Shown: positions 49,354-58,458, counted from the stretch's first letter. The stretch is DNA of 64,000 nt from a bacterium 1XD8-76 (GCA_003611955.1 RAZE01000003.1:124001-188000), one strand, 5' to 3'. Made by a program: numbers and translations. The notes: generated by a model not told the origin, from the sequence alone.

Positions 49354-49772
49354 CAAAGATCGTTGTAGCAGTTCCAGAGGAACGGATGCCCATTATATGG
49401 GACATCTTCAAACAGGCCGGGCTTGATATTGGAGGCATAGACGAGATGGCAGAGTGGAAGGCCCTCACAAAGCAGGCTTTCCTCATTGATACAGAGAAAT
49501 TTATAGCAGGCATCACCGCCGGGAAAGAGCCAGTAAGCGGAGAGTACCGGATCCTGGCGAGCGACTTTAACGAGTATTGCAACAAACAGAAACTAAGCGC
49601 CCGTTGCGTAAGGAAGCACCTGGCAGGGCTTGAAGCCATCCGGACGACCAAGATCGGCAGCGGCAAGGTTGATTATACCTGCCCCGTTTACGAGGCAGAC
49701 AAGCCCGCCCGACGTTACGTCTGCATTTATTCAGACTGGCGGGAGCGGATTAAGGGAGGCGGGGTGAATTGA
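49311..49772 (+). CDS. Phage early protein of unknown function
   Basis: A 153-residue protein starting after AAAAAAGGAGTAACAC. The N-terminal third resembles the 49043 product (VVAVPEERMPIIWDIFKQA). The C-terminal ~80 residues (EYRILASDFNEYCNKQKLSARCVRKHLAGLEAI, position about 82-114) look like a winged-helix DNA-binding segment as found after phage primase or replication proteins. No catalytic motif. Confidence 0.65.
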   Translation: MDKESIDIKTAIQIAKIVVAVPEERMPIIWDIFKQAGLDIGGIDEMAEWKALTKQAFLIDTEKFIAGITAGKEPVSGEYRILASDFNEYCNKQKLSARCVRKHLAGLEAIRTTKIGSGKVDYTCPVYEADKPARRYVCIYSDWRERIKGGGVN

Positions 49773-49933
49773 TTAAGCATATTTTAGCAGACGGTACGGA
49801 GCTTAAAAGCATAGAGGGGCGGACGATACCGCCGACCGGAAAAACCGAGGCCGTTTATAGATTGATTGCGGAGTTTCTTATAAGCTCCAGACCCATCCGG
49901 ACGGCAGAAGAACCGAAAGCAAGCCGGGCATAG
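49769..49933 (+). CDS. Small phage protein, 54 residues
   Basis: TTG 49769 overlaps the preceding stop and has GGGAGG nine bases upstream. The product begins IKHILADGTELKSIEGR and continues AVYRLIAEFL, a pattern I have seen in small early proteins of Firmicutes phages. It is shorter than usual gene-finding cut-offs. Function unknown. Confidence 0.5.
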   Translation: MIKHILADGTELKSIEGRTIPPTGKTEAVYRLIAEFLISSRPIRTAEEPKASRA

Positions 49934-49967
49934 GGAAAAAGAAACCAGATAGACAAGGAGGGATTAG

Positions 49968-51710
49968 ATGGAGTACCAGGACTTAAAAAGCGGCATAAGG
50001 AACCACTTAAACGATGCCGCCGAGGATTTTTTCATGGTCGGTTACTTCCTTCGGCAGATCAGCGAAAACGCACTTTTCACGGAGGACGGCTATAAAAGTA
50101 TATGGGACTTTGCAAAAGGGGAATACGGCTTAAGCACTTCCAGCGCAAGCCGCTTTATGGCAATCAACGCCCGCTTTTCCATTGACGGCGGCGAACACAT
50201 GGCGGAGAAGTACATCGGGATGGGCGTGAGCAAATTACAGGAGATGCTGGGGCTTCCCGACGAGGAACTGGAGAAGGTAACACAGGAAACCACCGTAAGA
50301 GAAATAAGGGCAATGAAAAAGAAGCAGGAGGAACCGAAGTCTTTCTTCGGACTTCCGAAAACAGTATACCCGGAAGGTTCCTTACTTTCCACAAAAGGGT
50401 GCGGCGATGGGAAATACACTTGTTTTAGTTGCGCCCGCCCTTGCGGCATACGGCAGGAAGAACGGTACTGCAGGGACGCACCGCTGGGGAACCCGTTTTT
50501 TTGCACCCAGATGAGCGAAGAAAAGCGGCTGGACATTGAAGCCGGGCTTTTCAGTAAAGAGTGCCAGTTTTTGAACATTGAAAACGCAGAAACCAGGGAG
50601 GGCGACCACGAGCCAACGCCCTGCTGCCAGAATTGCGAAAATAAAACTTGCTTTTCCCGTTGCGACGTCGCAAAGAAAAAGGACGAGGACGAGCGGAAGA
50701 AAGCGCAGGCGGAGCTGCAGAAGCAGCAGAAGGAGGCTGAGGCGAAAAAGCCGGAACCTTCCGAACGCGATATAAAAGCCTTTTACGACTGGATCGGCAT
50801 TAAGCACACGGACAACATAAGCGCCGACGACTTGAAAGCGAGATACAGAAACGCGGGCGGCGGCGGAGCCTACGGCCTTAAAGATTACCAGGGAAGCGCC
50901 AGGGGAGTCCGGCTTAATTATAAGCGAGAGATCACCTGGGTGCAGCTTGCGAAAAGATTTAAGGAGATCCAGGAGGCGGAGAAAGAGAAAGCCGACTTTG
51001 TAGAGCGGTCCAACGGAGCGCAGAAAAATGTCCGGGACCTTATTAAACAGCAGGAGGAAAAGCGGCAGCAGGAAGCTGAGGAAAAGAAAGCAGCCCAAAA
51101 GCTGAAGGAGGACGGCCGGCTTTTAAAGTTCTATAAAGATATTTATCCCAGCACCCGGCAGATCATAGCGCAGCGGGACAAGGCAGCCATAACGAAGGAA
51201 CTTAAAACCTTATACGGCAGCACTTACGAAAGCGGAAAAGGCTGGACTTGTTACCCGGATAAGATCGTATTCAGAGATAAGCCGGAAGCGGAGCAGATAC
51301 AGATCACCTGGGGACGCTTCACAACGAAGCTGGTGGACCTTTTAGACCGCTTCCCGGAAACAGAAAGATCAATTCTTTCTGGGGACAATACCAGGCAGAA
51401 GGAGCCGGACATCATAGATGCGGACTTTCGGGAAGTTGAGGACGAACCGAGGGACGACCCGGCGCAGGAAGCAGCGGCAGCCAGGGACGAGCTGCAGGAG
51501 GAACCCATCACCCAGGAGCAGGATCCAGAACCGGATCCGGAGGAATACGGCCGGCTTGACGTTGATTTACTTCTGGACAAGTACCGCCGGGACCTTAAGG
51601 CATACCACGAAGCAGACTGCCCGCCGAACATGATTAAGACGCAGCGGATCCTGGTAGACGCTTTAGCCCTTTTACTTGAACAGATCGACCAGGGAGGTGC
51701 GGAGGATTGA
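49968..51710 (+). CDS. Large phage early protein with Cys clusters and coiled coils
   Basis: A 580-residue soluble protein starting after AAGGAGGGATTAG. Residues 1-115 are helical (YFLRQISENALFTEDGY, FAKGEYGLSTSSASRFMAI), reminiscent of DNA-binding or partition-type domains. Residues ~140-235 contain many Cys (CFSCARPCG, CCQNCENKTCFSRCD), probably zinc-binding knuckles. Two Lys/Glu/Gln-rich coiled coils follow, and the last 90 residues are acidic. I recognise no enzyme signature. Position between the Cro-like gene block and the lysis-type hydrolase suggests DNA metabolism. Confidence 0.6.
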   Translation: MEYQDLKSGIRNHLNDAAEDFFMVGYFLRQISENALFTEDGYKSIWDFAKGEYGLSTSSASRFMAINARFSIDGGEHMAEKYIGMGVSKLQEMLGLPDEELEKVTQETTVREIRAMKKKQEEPKSFFGLPKTVYPEGSLLSTKGCGDGKYTCFSCARPCGIRQEERYCRDAPLGNPFFCTQMSEEKRLDIEAGLFSKECQFLNIENAETREGDHEPTPCCQNCENKTCFSRCDVAKKKDEDERKKAQAELQKQQKEAEAKKPEPSERDIKAFYDWIGIKHTDNISADDLKARYRNAGGGGAYGLKDYQGSARGVRLNYKREITWVQLAKRFKEIQEAEKEKADFVERSNGAQKNVRDLIKQQEEKRQQEAEEKKAAQKLKEDGRLLKFYKDIYPSTRQIIAQRDKAAITKELKTLYGSTYESGKGWTCYPDKIVFRDKPEAEQIQITWGRFTTKLVDLLDRFPETERSILSGDNTRQKEPDIIDADFREVEDEPRDDPAQEAAAARDELQEEPITQEQDPEPDPEEYGRLDVDLLLDKYRRDLKAYHEADCPPNMIKTQRILVDALALLLEQIDQGGAED

Positions 51711-52333
51711 CGATACGAGAGCGCAGGAGGCGACGAAGGCGGCAGCGGCTTATAAAAAGGCTTGCAGCCGCCGGGCTTATTCTTTCAGCAGTTGGCGGCG
51801 CTGCGTTTGTCATTATCGCCGCTACGGGCCACCAGGAAGCCACAGAGCCGCCTTTTACACATACGGTCGAGGAAATCCCCACCGCAAGCCCAGAAGCCAC
51901 GACAGAGCCTACCACAGCCCCGCATAGAGGGCAAGATTTAGGATGGAGCGCAAATGAGGAATACATAGCAGCACGGATGGCAATGGCGGAGGCAGAGGGC
52001 GAGGACACCGAAGGAAAAGCCCTTGTTATTCTGGTTATTTACAACCGGACAAGATCCGGAAAATTCCCGGACACCGTAAAGGGCGTCATTTCCCAGCGTA
52101 ACGCCTTTACTTCTTACAGTAACGGGAGATACGACCGGGTGGAACCGGACGCGGACTGCTGGGCGGCCCTTGACTTGATACAGGAAACGGGCTGGGATGA
52201 AAGCCAGGGTGCGCTGTACTTTGAGCGGACGCCGGAGGACGGGAAAAGCACCTGGCACAGCCGGAACCTTGAACGGCTTTTCATACACGGGAATCATACT
52301 TTTTATACAGAGAAGGAGGCGAAAGACCCTTGA
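51707..52333 (+). CDS. SleB-type cell wall hydrolase, membrane anchored
   Basis: A 208-residue protein starting at TTG 51707, which overlaps the previous stop and has GGGAGG ten bases upstream. A basic N-terminus and one membrane helix (about 21-41) are followed by a Thr/Pro linker and a Hydrolase_2 (SleB) domain: AMAEAEGEDTEGKALVILVIYNR, FPDTVKGVISQRNAF, FTSYSNG, and a C-terminal FIHGNHTFY. The Glu in the first segment is the likely catalytic residue. Such enzymes cleave peptidoglycan; here it may serve entry or release. Confidence 0.85.
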   Translation: MTIRERRRRRRRQRLIKRLAAAGLILSAVGGAAFVIIAATGHQEATEPPFTHTVEEIPTASPEATTEPTTAPHRGQDLGWSANEEYIAARMAMAEAEGEDTEGKALVILVIYNRTRSGKFPDTVKGVISQRNAFTSYSNGRYDRVEPDADCWAALDLIQETGWDESQGALYFERTPEDGKSTWHSRNLERLFIHGNHTFYTEKEAKDP

Positions 52334-52707
52334 AGATGGCAATGAAGGACGGGCAGATCCTTATAAAAGATGCCGATAACACACAATTCACGATTATTAA
52401 AAGTTGGAGCAAGATGAAGTGGAGCAGGGCGGAGCGGATGTTTTACGGGCCGGCGGAAATTGAGCTTTTAAACAAGCTGGCCGGAATAGTACGGCTTCCC
52501 GGACCCATTGAAGCGGAGCGGCAGCGGCTTAACGAGATCGCCCAGGCAGTAGACGCAGAGCGGATGAAAACGGACCCGGAGCCACTTTATAAGTACCCGG
52601 TCAAGTTTCCGCTTTTCAAGCACCAGACCAGGGCGGCAAACATGGCGCTTATTACCTTCGGTTTAGTTCCGCCGCCGGGGAAGGAGGCGGAGCATGGAAG
52701 CACTTAA
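52330..52707 (+). pseudogene. Phage SNF2-type helicase, N-terminal fragment
   Basis: TTG 52330 follows AAGGAGG. The ~115 residues, with YGPAEIELLNKLAGI, PEPLYKYPVKFPLFKHQTRA and NMALITFGLVPPPG, match the start of phage DEAD/SNF2-like helicases up to the point just before Walker A. All ATPase motifs are missing, and the frame ends soon after in unrelated sequence overlapping the next start. A deletion has removed the rest. Confidence 0.7.
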
Positions 52708-52915
52708 CCAGAAGGAGCAGGCGCACGACCCAGCGAGCATCTGGTGGGGCGATACGGAAGCCCTTACCGAAGCTATTAAGGCTTTAAGCCTTGATATAGA
52801 TAAAAACCAAAAAGGAGAATCAGACATGACGAACGAAGCAAAAGTAACTATTGTAGCACACGACGGAACCACGAAGGAGCTTACCGGAGATACGGTGATA
52901 TGCTTCACAGTATAG
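52694..52915 (+). CDS. Small phage protein, probably a truncated or fused remnant
   Basis: Seventy-three residues starting after a strong GGGGAAGGAGG site. An internal ATG at 52826 has its own AAAAGGAG site and begins MTNEAKVTIVAHDGTTKELT, which looks like the start of a separate phage gene that is cut off at 52915, where terminase sequence begins in another frame. The upstream part (MEALNQKEQAHDPASIWWG) is not recognised. Confidence 0.45.
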   Translation: MEALNQKEQAHDPASIWWGDTEALTEAIKALSLDIDKNQKGESDMTNEAKVTIVAHDGTTKELTGDTVICFTV

Positions 52916-53427
52916 ACTCCGGTTACGAAGCAGACTCCGTATACGATTTTTGTGCCTTGAACGCAGAATGGGCGAAACCAGCCAAAGGATCCAGCAACCC
53001 CATGCAGAGCCATTTTAAGCTGAGTACCGTCAATAAGGACGCTTCCAAGGCTTACGGTATGGACCTTGTTATCGTTGACGGCGGCAAGTATAAGGACATG
53101 ATCGCCAGCAGGATGCACCGGAAGAACGGCAACGGAAGCTGGATGGTATACAAGGGCTGCGACGAGGAATACGCCGAGCAGGTAACGGCAGAGCATAAGA
53201 TCCTCGTTAAGAACGGAAACAGCAAGCCGCGGCTTGAATGGGTGCCGAAGCACAGCCATGCGGACAACCATTATTTAGACGCGGAAGTCTACGCCATGGC
53301 GGCGGCCGATACCCTGGGAGTCCGTATGCTTCATTTGCAGAACATACAGGAGGAACCGCAGGAGCCGAAGAAAGAGCAGTACACGCCGGAGGAAGAATGG
53401 ATAAGCCAAAACGAAAGCTGGCTATAA
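52900..53427 (+). pseudogene. Terminase large subunit, C-terminal fragment (GpA type)
   Basis: About 175 residues of a phage terminase large subunit remain, covering the nuclease end: IDSGYEADSVYDFC contains the first catalytic Asp, then YKGCDEEYAEQVTAEHK and HADNHYLDAEVYAMAAAD with the last acidic residues. A full GpA-like protein is around 550-650 residues, so the whole ATPase half is missing. There is no good start codon. Packaging by this prophage would need another terminase. Confidence 0.82.
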
Positions 53428-53445
53428 CAGGAAGGAGGGAACCGG

Positions 53446-53667
53446 GTGGAAGAACAGATGACAGCGCAGGAAATGCTTACCGAAGTAAATAACGCTATTT
53501 ACGCTATATGCGTAGGCGGGCAAAGTTACAAGATAGGCTCCCGGCAGCTTAACCGGGCAGACCTTAACACATTATACAAGATTAAGAACGACCTTATGGC
53601 ACAGGTCGCAGGAAGTACACCGGGCTTTTTGGACGATTGCTACGTCGCAGTATTTGACCGAAGATAG
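53446..53667 (+). CDS. gpW-like head-tail joining protein
   Basis: Seventy-three residues from GTG 53446, seven bases after GAAGGAGGG. The pattern of an N-terminal helix (MLTEVNNAIYAICVGGQSYKIG) then RQLNRADLNTLYKIKNDL is that of gpW-like/DUF6148 proteins, which occur between terminase and portal genes and join head to tail. Assignment rests on pattern and position. Confidence 0.7.
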   Translation: MEEQMTAQEMLTEVNNAIYAICVGGQSYKIGSRQLNRADLNTLYKIKNDLMAQVAGSTPGFLDDCYVAVFDRR

Positions 53668-53678
53668 GAGGGAAAGAA

Positions 53679-55325
53679 GTGGGAAACGTATTAGACAATA
53701 TAATCGGCTTCATTTCCCCGGCAGCCGGAGCCAGAAGGGAAGCATGGAGGCAGTACCTGGACGAGCAGCGCCATTATGACGCCGGGGGCTATGACCGCCT
53801 TAACGCCGGGTGGGTGGCCTATAACCAGAGCGCAGAGCAAACGGACCGCTACAGCCGGGACACCATAAGAGCCAGGGCCAGGGACTTAGAGCGAAACAGC
53901 GATATGGCAAACAGCGTGATCGGGGCATACCGCCGGAATGTAGTCGGCCACGGCTACACGCTTCGGGCAAGAACCAGCAATGAAACGCTTAATAAGCAGA
54001 TACAGGAAGCCTGGATAGAGTGGTGCAAGCGTAAAAATTGCGACGTAACCGAAACGCAGAGCTTTAACCAGATGCTTAGAATGGCGGAGCGCCGGAAGAA
54101 GGTAGACGGAGGAATCCTTTTTAAGAAGTGCTACACCAGCGGAGGGCTGCTGCCCTTTAAGTTGCAGGCGTTGGAAGTTGACGAGCTGGACACCGGACGG
54201 GCAGCGCCGCACAACCCGAAACACCGGGTGGTCGGAGGGATTGAGCTTAACACCTATAACAAGCCCATGGGCTACTGGATCCGCCAGTATAACGTAGACG
54301 GCTTCGGGCAGATTGAACCCGTCTATGTTCCGGCAAAAGATATTATTTTCTATTTCACGAAAGACCGCCCTTCCCAGGTTCGGGAGATGAGCGACCTGGC
54401 CCCGACCATTACCAGGGTAAGGGACGCGAATGAGTTTATGACGGCGGTAAGCGTAAAGGAGCGCATAGCCGCCTGCCTTGCCGTTTTCGTAAAGAAGATC
54501 ATACCGACAACCGGGAACTTTGCAAGGGGCGTGGGAGTAAGCGACGGGAGGCCCCGCGAGGACTACGACGGAAAAAGGATAAGCCCCGGCATGATAAAGG
54601 AGCTTAACGCCGGGGACGAGATCCAGGTCGTAAACCCGACCGGACAGGCAACGGATGCCGCCAGCTATATCAAGCTGCAGCAACGGCTTATAGGAGCCGG
54701 GCAGGGCTTAAGCTACGAGGCTACCAGCCGGGACATGAGCCAGAGCAACTACAGCAGCGCAAGGCAGGGAATCATTGAGGACGGCCAGACCTACATAGAG
54801 GACATAGAGCTGCTGAAGGAAGTAGTTATGGACGAGGTATACGAAACCTTCATAATTTCCGGCGTCCTTTCCGGCTTATTCAATATCCCCGGCTTTTGGG
54901 AGGATAAGCAGAAATATTTTAAGCACGAGTGGGTGGCGGCGCCGAAGCCGTGGATCGACCCGGCGAAAGAAGCCACAGCTACCAAGGTCGCACTGCAGAC
55001 CGGACAAAAGACATACCAGCAGGTCGCAGCGGAGAACGGCAAGGACTGGAAAGAGCAGATAGACGAAACCGTCGCCGTTTTAGAATACGCCAGGAAAAAA
55101 GGCATTGAGATGGGAGGTGTTATATTTGACAGAACCGAAGCGGAGCTTACACCTGCAGACGAGCAGAAGCCAGAACCGGGAGCAGTTCCCGGCGGACCTA
55201 CTGACCAGGGCGGAGGAAACCAGCCACCAGGGCAGCAGCCGGGGAACGGGCAGCAGGACGGCAACCAGCCAGCCGCAGACGGCGGCGAAGGACAGCCAGA
55301 AGGAAAACCAGATAAGGGCGTTTAG
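53679..55325 (+). CDS. Phage portal protein, lambda family
   Basis: A 548-residue protein from GTG 53679 after GGAGGGAAAGAA. ERNSDMANSVIGAYRRNVVGHG, QIQEAWIEWCKR, LEVDELDTGRAAPHN and GLSYEATSRDMSQSNYSSAR are strong matches to lambda-like portal proteins, which form the dodecameric DNA gate at the capsid vertex. The last ~65 residues are Pro/Gln/Gly-rich and low in complexity; the prohead protease gene starts inside this tail in another frame, with 200 bp overlap. Confidence 0.93.
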   Translation: MGNVLDNIIGFISPAAGARREAWRQYLDEQRHYDAGGYDRLNAGWVAYNQSAEQTDRYSRDTIRARARDLERNSDMANSVIGAYRRNVVGHGYTLRARTSNETLNKQIQEAWIEWCKRKNCDVTETQSFNQMLRMAERRKKVDGGILFKKCYTSGGLLPFKLQALEVDELDTGRAAPHNPKHRVVGGIELNTYNKPMGYWIRQYNVDGFGQIEPVYVPAKDIIFYFTKDRPSQVREMSDLAPTITRVRDANEFMTAVSVKERIAACLAVFVKKIIPTTGNFARGVGVSDGRPREDYDGKRISPGMIKELNAGDEIQVVNPTGQATDAASYIKLQQRLIGAGQGLSYEATSRDMSQSNYSSARQGIIEDGQTYIEDIELLKEVVMDEVYETFIISGVLSGLFNIPGFWEDKQKYFKHEWVAAPKPWIDPAKEATATKVALQTGQKTYQQVAAENGKDWKEQIDETVAVLEYARKKGIEMGGVIFDRTEAELTPADEQKPEPGAVPGGPTDQGGGNQPPGQQPGNGQQDGNQPAADGGEGQPEGKPDKGV

Positions 55326-55875
55326 TTCGGCAACAATCCGGGCTATGGAAGGGGAAGGGAATGAACGGAAGTTCATTCTTTCGTTTTCTTCGGAAGAACC
55401 TTACGAGCGTTTCTGGGGTAAGGAGATTTTAGACCATAACCCGGCAGCCGTTGACCTTACCCGGCTTAACACAATAGGAGTCCTTCTTTTTAACCATAAC
55501 CGGGATAAGGTTATAGGCAAGATCAACCGCGCCTGGATTGAAAACCAGCGGGGCATGGCTGAGGTAGAATTTGACAGCGACGAAGAAAGCGAGGTCATTT
55601 TTCAGAAGGTAAAAAGCGGGACGCTCAAGGGCGTTTCCGTTGGGTATAAGATTGGTGTGATTGAGGAAGTCATGCCGGGGAAGATATCCACCGACGGACG
55701 TTTTAACGGTCCTTGCGACGTCGCAAGGGAATGGATGCCCTACGAGATAAGCGTAGTAAGCGTCCCAGCAGACGCTACCGTGGGAGTAGGGCGGGAGCTT
55801 AAAGGGAATCCGCAGGCTCCGGAAACTTTAACTTGTTTTGAAGCACAACTTCAAATAAATAAAAACAGAAAATAG
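55126..55875 (+). CDS. HK97-type prohead protease
   Basis: TTG 55126 has GGGAGG eight bases upstream and gives 249 residues; ATG 55105 is possible. The first ~75 residues lie in the portal gene's tail region. The protease domain then follows: RKFILSFSSEEPYERFWGKEI, NTIGVLLFNHNRDKVIGKI with the catalytic His, and LKGVSVGYKIG with the catalytic Ser. It processes the capsid precursor during head maturation. It precedes the capsid gene by 11 bp. Confidence 0.85.
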   Translation: MTEPKRSLHLQTSRSQNREQFPADLLTRAEETSHQGSSRGTGSRTATSQPQTAAKDSQKENQIRAFSSATIRAMEGEGNERKFILSFSSEEPYERFWGKEILDHNPAAVDLTRLNTIGVLLFNHNRDKVIGKINRAWIENQRGMAEVEFDSDEESEVIFQKVKSGTLKGVSVGYKIGVIEEVMPGKISTDGRFNGPCDVAREWMPYEISVVSVPADATVGVGRELKGNPQAPETLTCFEAQLQINKNRK

Positions 55876-55886
55876 GAGGTACAGAG

Positions 55887-57464
55887 ATGACACCGAAACA
55901 AAGACGAGAAGCCGCCATGCTGAAGCAGCAGGCCATTGTGAACGCCGCCAAGGCAGACGGCAACCGTGCGCTGACGGCGGAAGAACAGGCACAGTTTAAC
56001 GCTCTCCAGAGGGAGATTGACGAAGCCCAGGCAGAGATCGACGCACAGGAGAGAGGGCTGGCAGGAGGAACCGGAGCGGCAGCAGCACCCCCGGCGGCGA
56101 ATCCCCAGCAGACGACACCACCCCCGGCAACCGCACCGCAGACAGTACCTGCAGATGGACAGCGGAGCGCAACCGAGGCGGAGCGTAACCGGGTAACGGA
56201 AATTATGGCACTTTGCCGGGACTTCGATGTGGATCCGGCGGAGCATATCCGCAACGGTTCCAGTTTGGATCAGGTACGCAGTTCCATCCTTGACGGCATG
56301 AGGCAGACCGGAAGCCCTGTGGGCGTACAGGTCACCAGGGACGAAAACGAAACTTTCAGACAGAGGGCAACCGACGCGCTTATGCTTCGGGCAGGCGTAC
56401 CCGTAGCCACCCCGGCAGACGGAGCGAATGAGCTTAGATCCATGAGCCTCCGCGACCTTGCTATTGAGTGTTTGAGCAGGGACGGGCGGGACACTATGCA
56501 GCTTTTGAGGATGCAGCCCGACGATATGTACGGCGAGCTTTGCCGCCAGTTCTACAACCCTACGGCAGCCTTTCCGGCGATCCTTGACAACACGATCAGA
56601 AAGAGCATTGTGCAGCTTTACAACGCAGTGCCTACGACCTTCCAGGCATGGACCACAAAGGGCAGCTTGAAGGACTTCAAGACCACAGCGGATCACGAAT
56701 ACGTGATCGGAGGTATGGGCGACTTCCTTCTGGTTCCCGAAAACGGCGAGCTTAAGCCGGATAAGCCCAGGACGGAGCTGCTGCCGAACCGCAAGCTGGA
56801 CACCTACGGGCGGACATTCAGCATGACCCGCCAGGCGTTCATCAACGACGATATCGGCTTTTTAACGGAGGTTCCGGGGCTTTACGCAGCAGCGGCAAAG
56901 AAAACCATTGATAAGCAGGTCTATAGCTTGCTTTACAATAATGCCCCGATTTTCGACGGCGTAAACCTTTTCCATAAGAACCACGGGAACCTGATCGCAA
57001 AGGGCGGCAAGCCTACCCAGGCTTCGATCCAGGCTATTATCCTGCAGATGCAGCACCAGCGCGACCAGTTCGGGGAAGCTATTTACATTACCCCGCAGCA
57101 TATTATTGTGCCTGTTGGCTATGAGTTTGAGCTGGCGGTCATTCTTCACAGCACCCAGGTAGTAGGCAGCAATAACAACGATATCAACCCGCTGTACAAC
57201 TACCCGATCAATATTATTCAGACCCCGGTGCTTAACGCCCTGGCAGGGGATAAGGAAGTGCCGTGGTTTATGGTTGCAAACACCGCCAGCGCAAAACATA
57301 TCCAGGTGGACTACTTGAACGGGCAGGAAACCCCGACCGTAAGAAGGATGGAAACGCCGGGTGTTTTGGGCTTCCAGTGGGATATTTACCTTGACTGGGG
57401 AATCGCCGTAAGGGACTTCCGCGGAATTGCAAAGAACCCTGGAGAAAAGATCGCAGCAGAATAA
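55887..57464 (+). CDS. Major capsid protein with N-terminal scaffold-like region
   Basis: A 525-residue protein starting after AGGAGGTACAGAG. Residues 1-60 form an Ala/Gln/Glu-rich helix likely to act as an internal scaffold (delta domain); a Pro/Ala/Thr-rich stretch follows. The C-terminal ~350 residues have HK97-fold features (RTFSMTRQAFINDDIG, FDGVNLFHKNHGN, YITPQHIIVPVGYE, GFQWDIYLDWGIAVRDFRG). The protease just upstream probably removes the scaffold part. Confidence 0.88.
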   Translation: MTPKQRREAAMLKQQAIVNAAKADGNRALTAEEQAQFNALQREIDEAQAEIDAQERGLAGGTGAAAAPPAANPQQTTPPPATAPQTVPADGQRSATEAERNRVTEIMALCRDFDVDPAEHIRNGSSLDQVRSSILDGMRQTGSPVGVQVTRDENETFRQRATDALMLRAGVPVATPADGANELRSMSLRDLAIECLSRDGRDTMQLLRMQPDDMYGELCRQFYNPTAAFPAILDNTIRKSIVQLYNAVPTTFQAWTTKGSLKDFKTTADHEYVIGGMGDFLLVPENGELKPDKPRTELLPNRKLDTYGRTFSMTRQAFINDDIGFLTEVPGLYAAAAKKTIDKQVYSLLYNNAPIFDGVNLFHKNHGNLIAKGGKPTQASIQAIILQMQHQRDQFGEAIYITPQHIIVPVGYEFELAVILHSTQVVGSNNNDINPLYNYPINIIQTPVLNALAGDKEVPWFMVANTASAKHIQVDYLNGQETPTVRRMETPGVLGFQWDIYLDWGIAVRDFRGIAKNPGEKIAAE

Positions 57465-57486
57465 GAGATAAGGAGGATTAAAAGCC

Positions 57487-57819
57487 ATGAGTAAAGCCGC
57501 ATATTGGCAGAGAGGGGAAACCCTCGACTATAAGAACAATACGGACACAAAGATCGAGGCAAACACGGTCATTTCTTTCGGTTCCCATATTGGCGTCGCC
57601 GGGACGGATATCCTCCCCGGCGAGCTGGGATCGCTTGTAGTTACAGGCGTTTTTGAGATCGACAAGACCGCAACTGGAGCCATTGAGATGGGAACGGAGG
57701 TATATTTTGACGGGACCGGCATCACCGACACCAAGGGCGACGACACGCCGCTGGCAGGGTATGCGGCTCAGGCAGCAGCCGCAAGCGATACCGTTATCCT
57801 GGTAAAGTTGGGCGGCTGA
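57487..57819 (+). CDS. DUF2190 capsid decoration protein
   Basis: A 110-residue strand-rich protein starting after AAGGAGGATTAAAAGCC. SFGSHIGVAGTDILPGELGSL, GVFEIDK and GTEVYFDGTGI follow the DUF2190 pattern of small head-stabilising proteins that sit directly after capsid genes. Position agrees. Confidence 0.8.
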   Translation: MSKAAYWQRGETLDYKNNTDTKIEANTVISFGSHIGVAGTDILPGELGSLVVTGVFEIDKTATGAIEMGTEVYFDGTGITDTKGDDTPLAGYAAQAAAASDTVILVKLGG

Positions 57820-58130
57820 TGAAACAGCTTATAGCCGTTTTCCCCATACTTTTTGAAAGCCAGAACTATGAGCCGGGCGACGAGCTGCCGACACATAACG
57901 CCGGGCTTGTAGAAGTATGGATCGGAAACGGAACGGCGATATGGAAGGACACGGAGGAACCCAAAAAGCGGAGCGCAAAAGCGAGGCAGACAACCGCCCC
58001 CGCAGGGCTTCCCGGTGATGCTTACCCTTCCGCCGGAGCGGAGCAGGATTTAGTGGGAAAACCGCCGTCCAGGAAAACGAGGGGCGCACAGCCGGAACCG
58101 ACCAAAGGAAGGAGGAAAAGCAGTGCGTAA
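57819..58130 (+). CDS. Small phage head protein, basic tail
   Basis: A 103-residue protein whose ATG overlaps the previous stop (TGATG), so translation is probably coupled. The first 45 residues (AVFPILFESQNYEPGDELP, VEVWIGNGTAIW) look like a compact strand domain seen in small phage head genes; the rest is Lys/Pro/Ala-rich and likely disordered. Function unknown. Confidence 0.65.
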   Translation: MKQLIAVFPILFESQNYEPGDELPTHNAGLVEVWIGNGTAIWKDTEEPKKRSAKARQTTAPAGLPGDAYPSAGAEQDLVGKPPSRKTRGAQPEPTKGRRKSSA

Positions 58131-58458
58131 GCCGCTGACATTTAAGGAGCTTCTGAGGCAGGACGTAAAAACGGTATTTCTTAACCCGGCAGAGTTTGGA
58201 GAGGAACACACGGTCAACGGAAAAACAATGCTGATCATTATTGACGATAACGAGCTTACGGAGAGGGAAAAGCGGATGAAAAGCAACATGGACGGCATAT
58301 ACAAAAAGCAAACGCTTGTATATGTCAGCGCCTTAGACTTCGGCCCGCTTCCGGGAGTAGGCAAGCCCGTCAAGATAGACGGCGCAACCTTTATCGTTAC
58401 CGACAGCTTGAACGAGGGCGGCGTGTATTCCTTGCATTTGGAGGCGAATAAGAGTTGA
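58123..58458 (+). CDS. Head-tail attachment protein (gpFII/DUF-type)
   Basis: A 111-residue protein from GTG 58123 after AAGGAGGAAAAG; it overlaps the previous gene by eight bases. NPAEFGEEHTVNGKTMLIIIDD, KQTLVYVSALDFGPLPGVG and EGGVYSLHLEAN fit small connector or attachment proteins between portal and tail. Assignment by pattern and gene order. Confidence 0.7.
   Translation: MRKPLTFKELLRQDVKTVFLNPAEFGEEHTVNGKTMLIIIDDNELTEREKRMKSNMDGIYKKQTLVYVSALDFGPLPGVGKPVKIDGATFIVTDSLNEGGVYSLHLEANKS

Noticed and set aside
53886-54683. 265-residue minus-strand frame in the portal gene
   Set aside because: Antisense shadow; the portal frame has strong family motifs.
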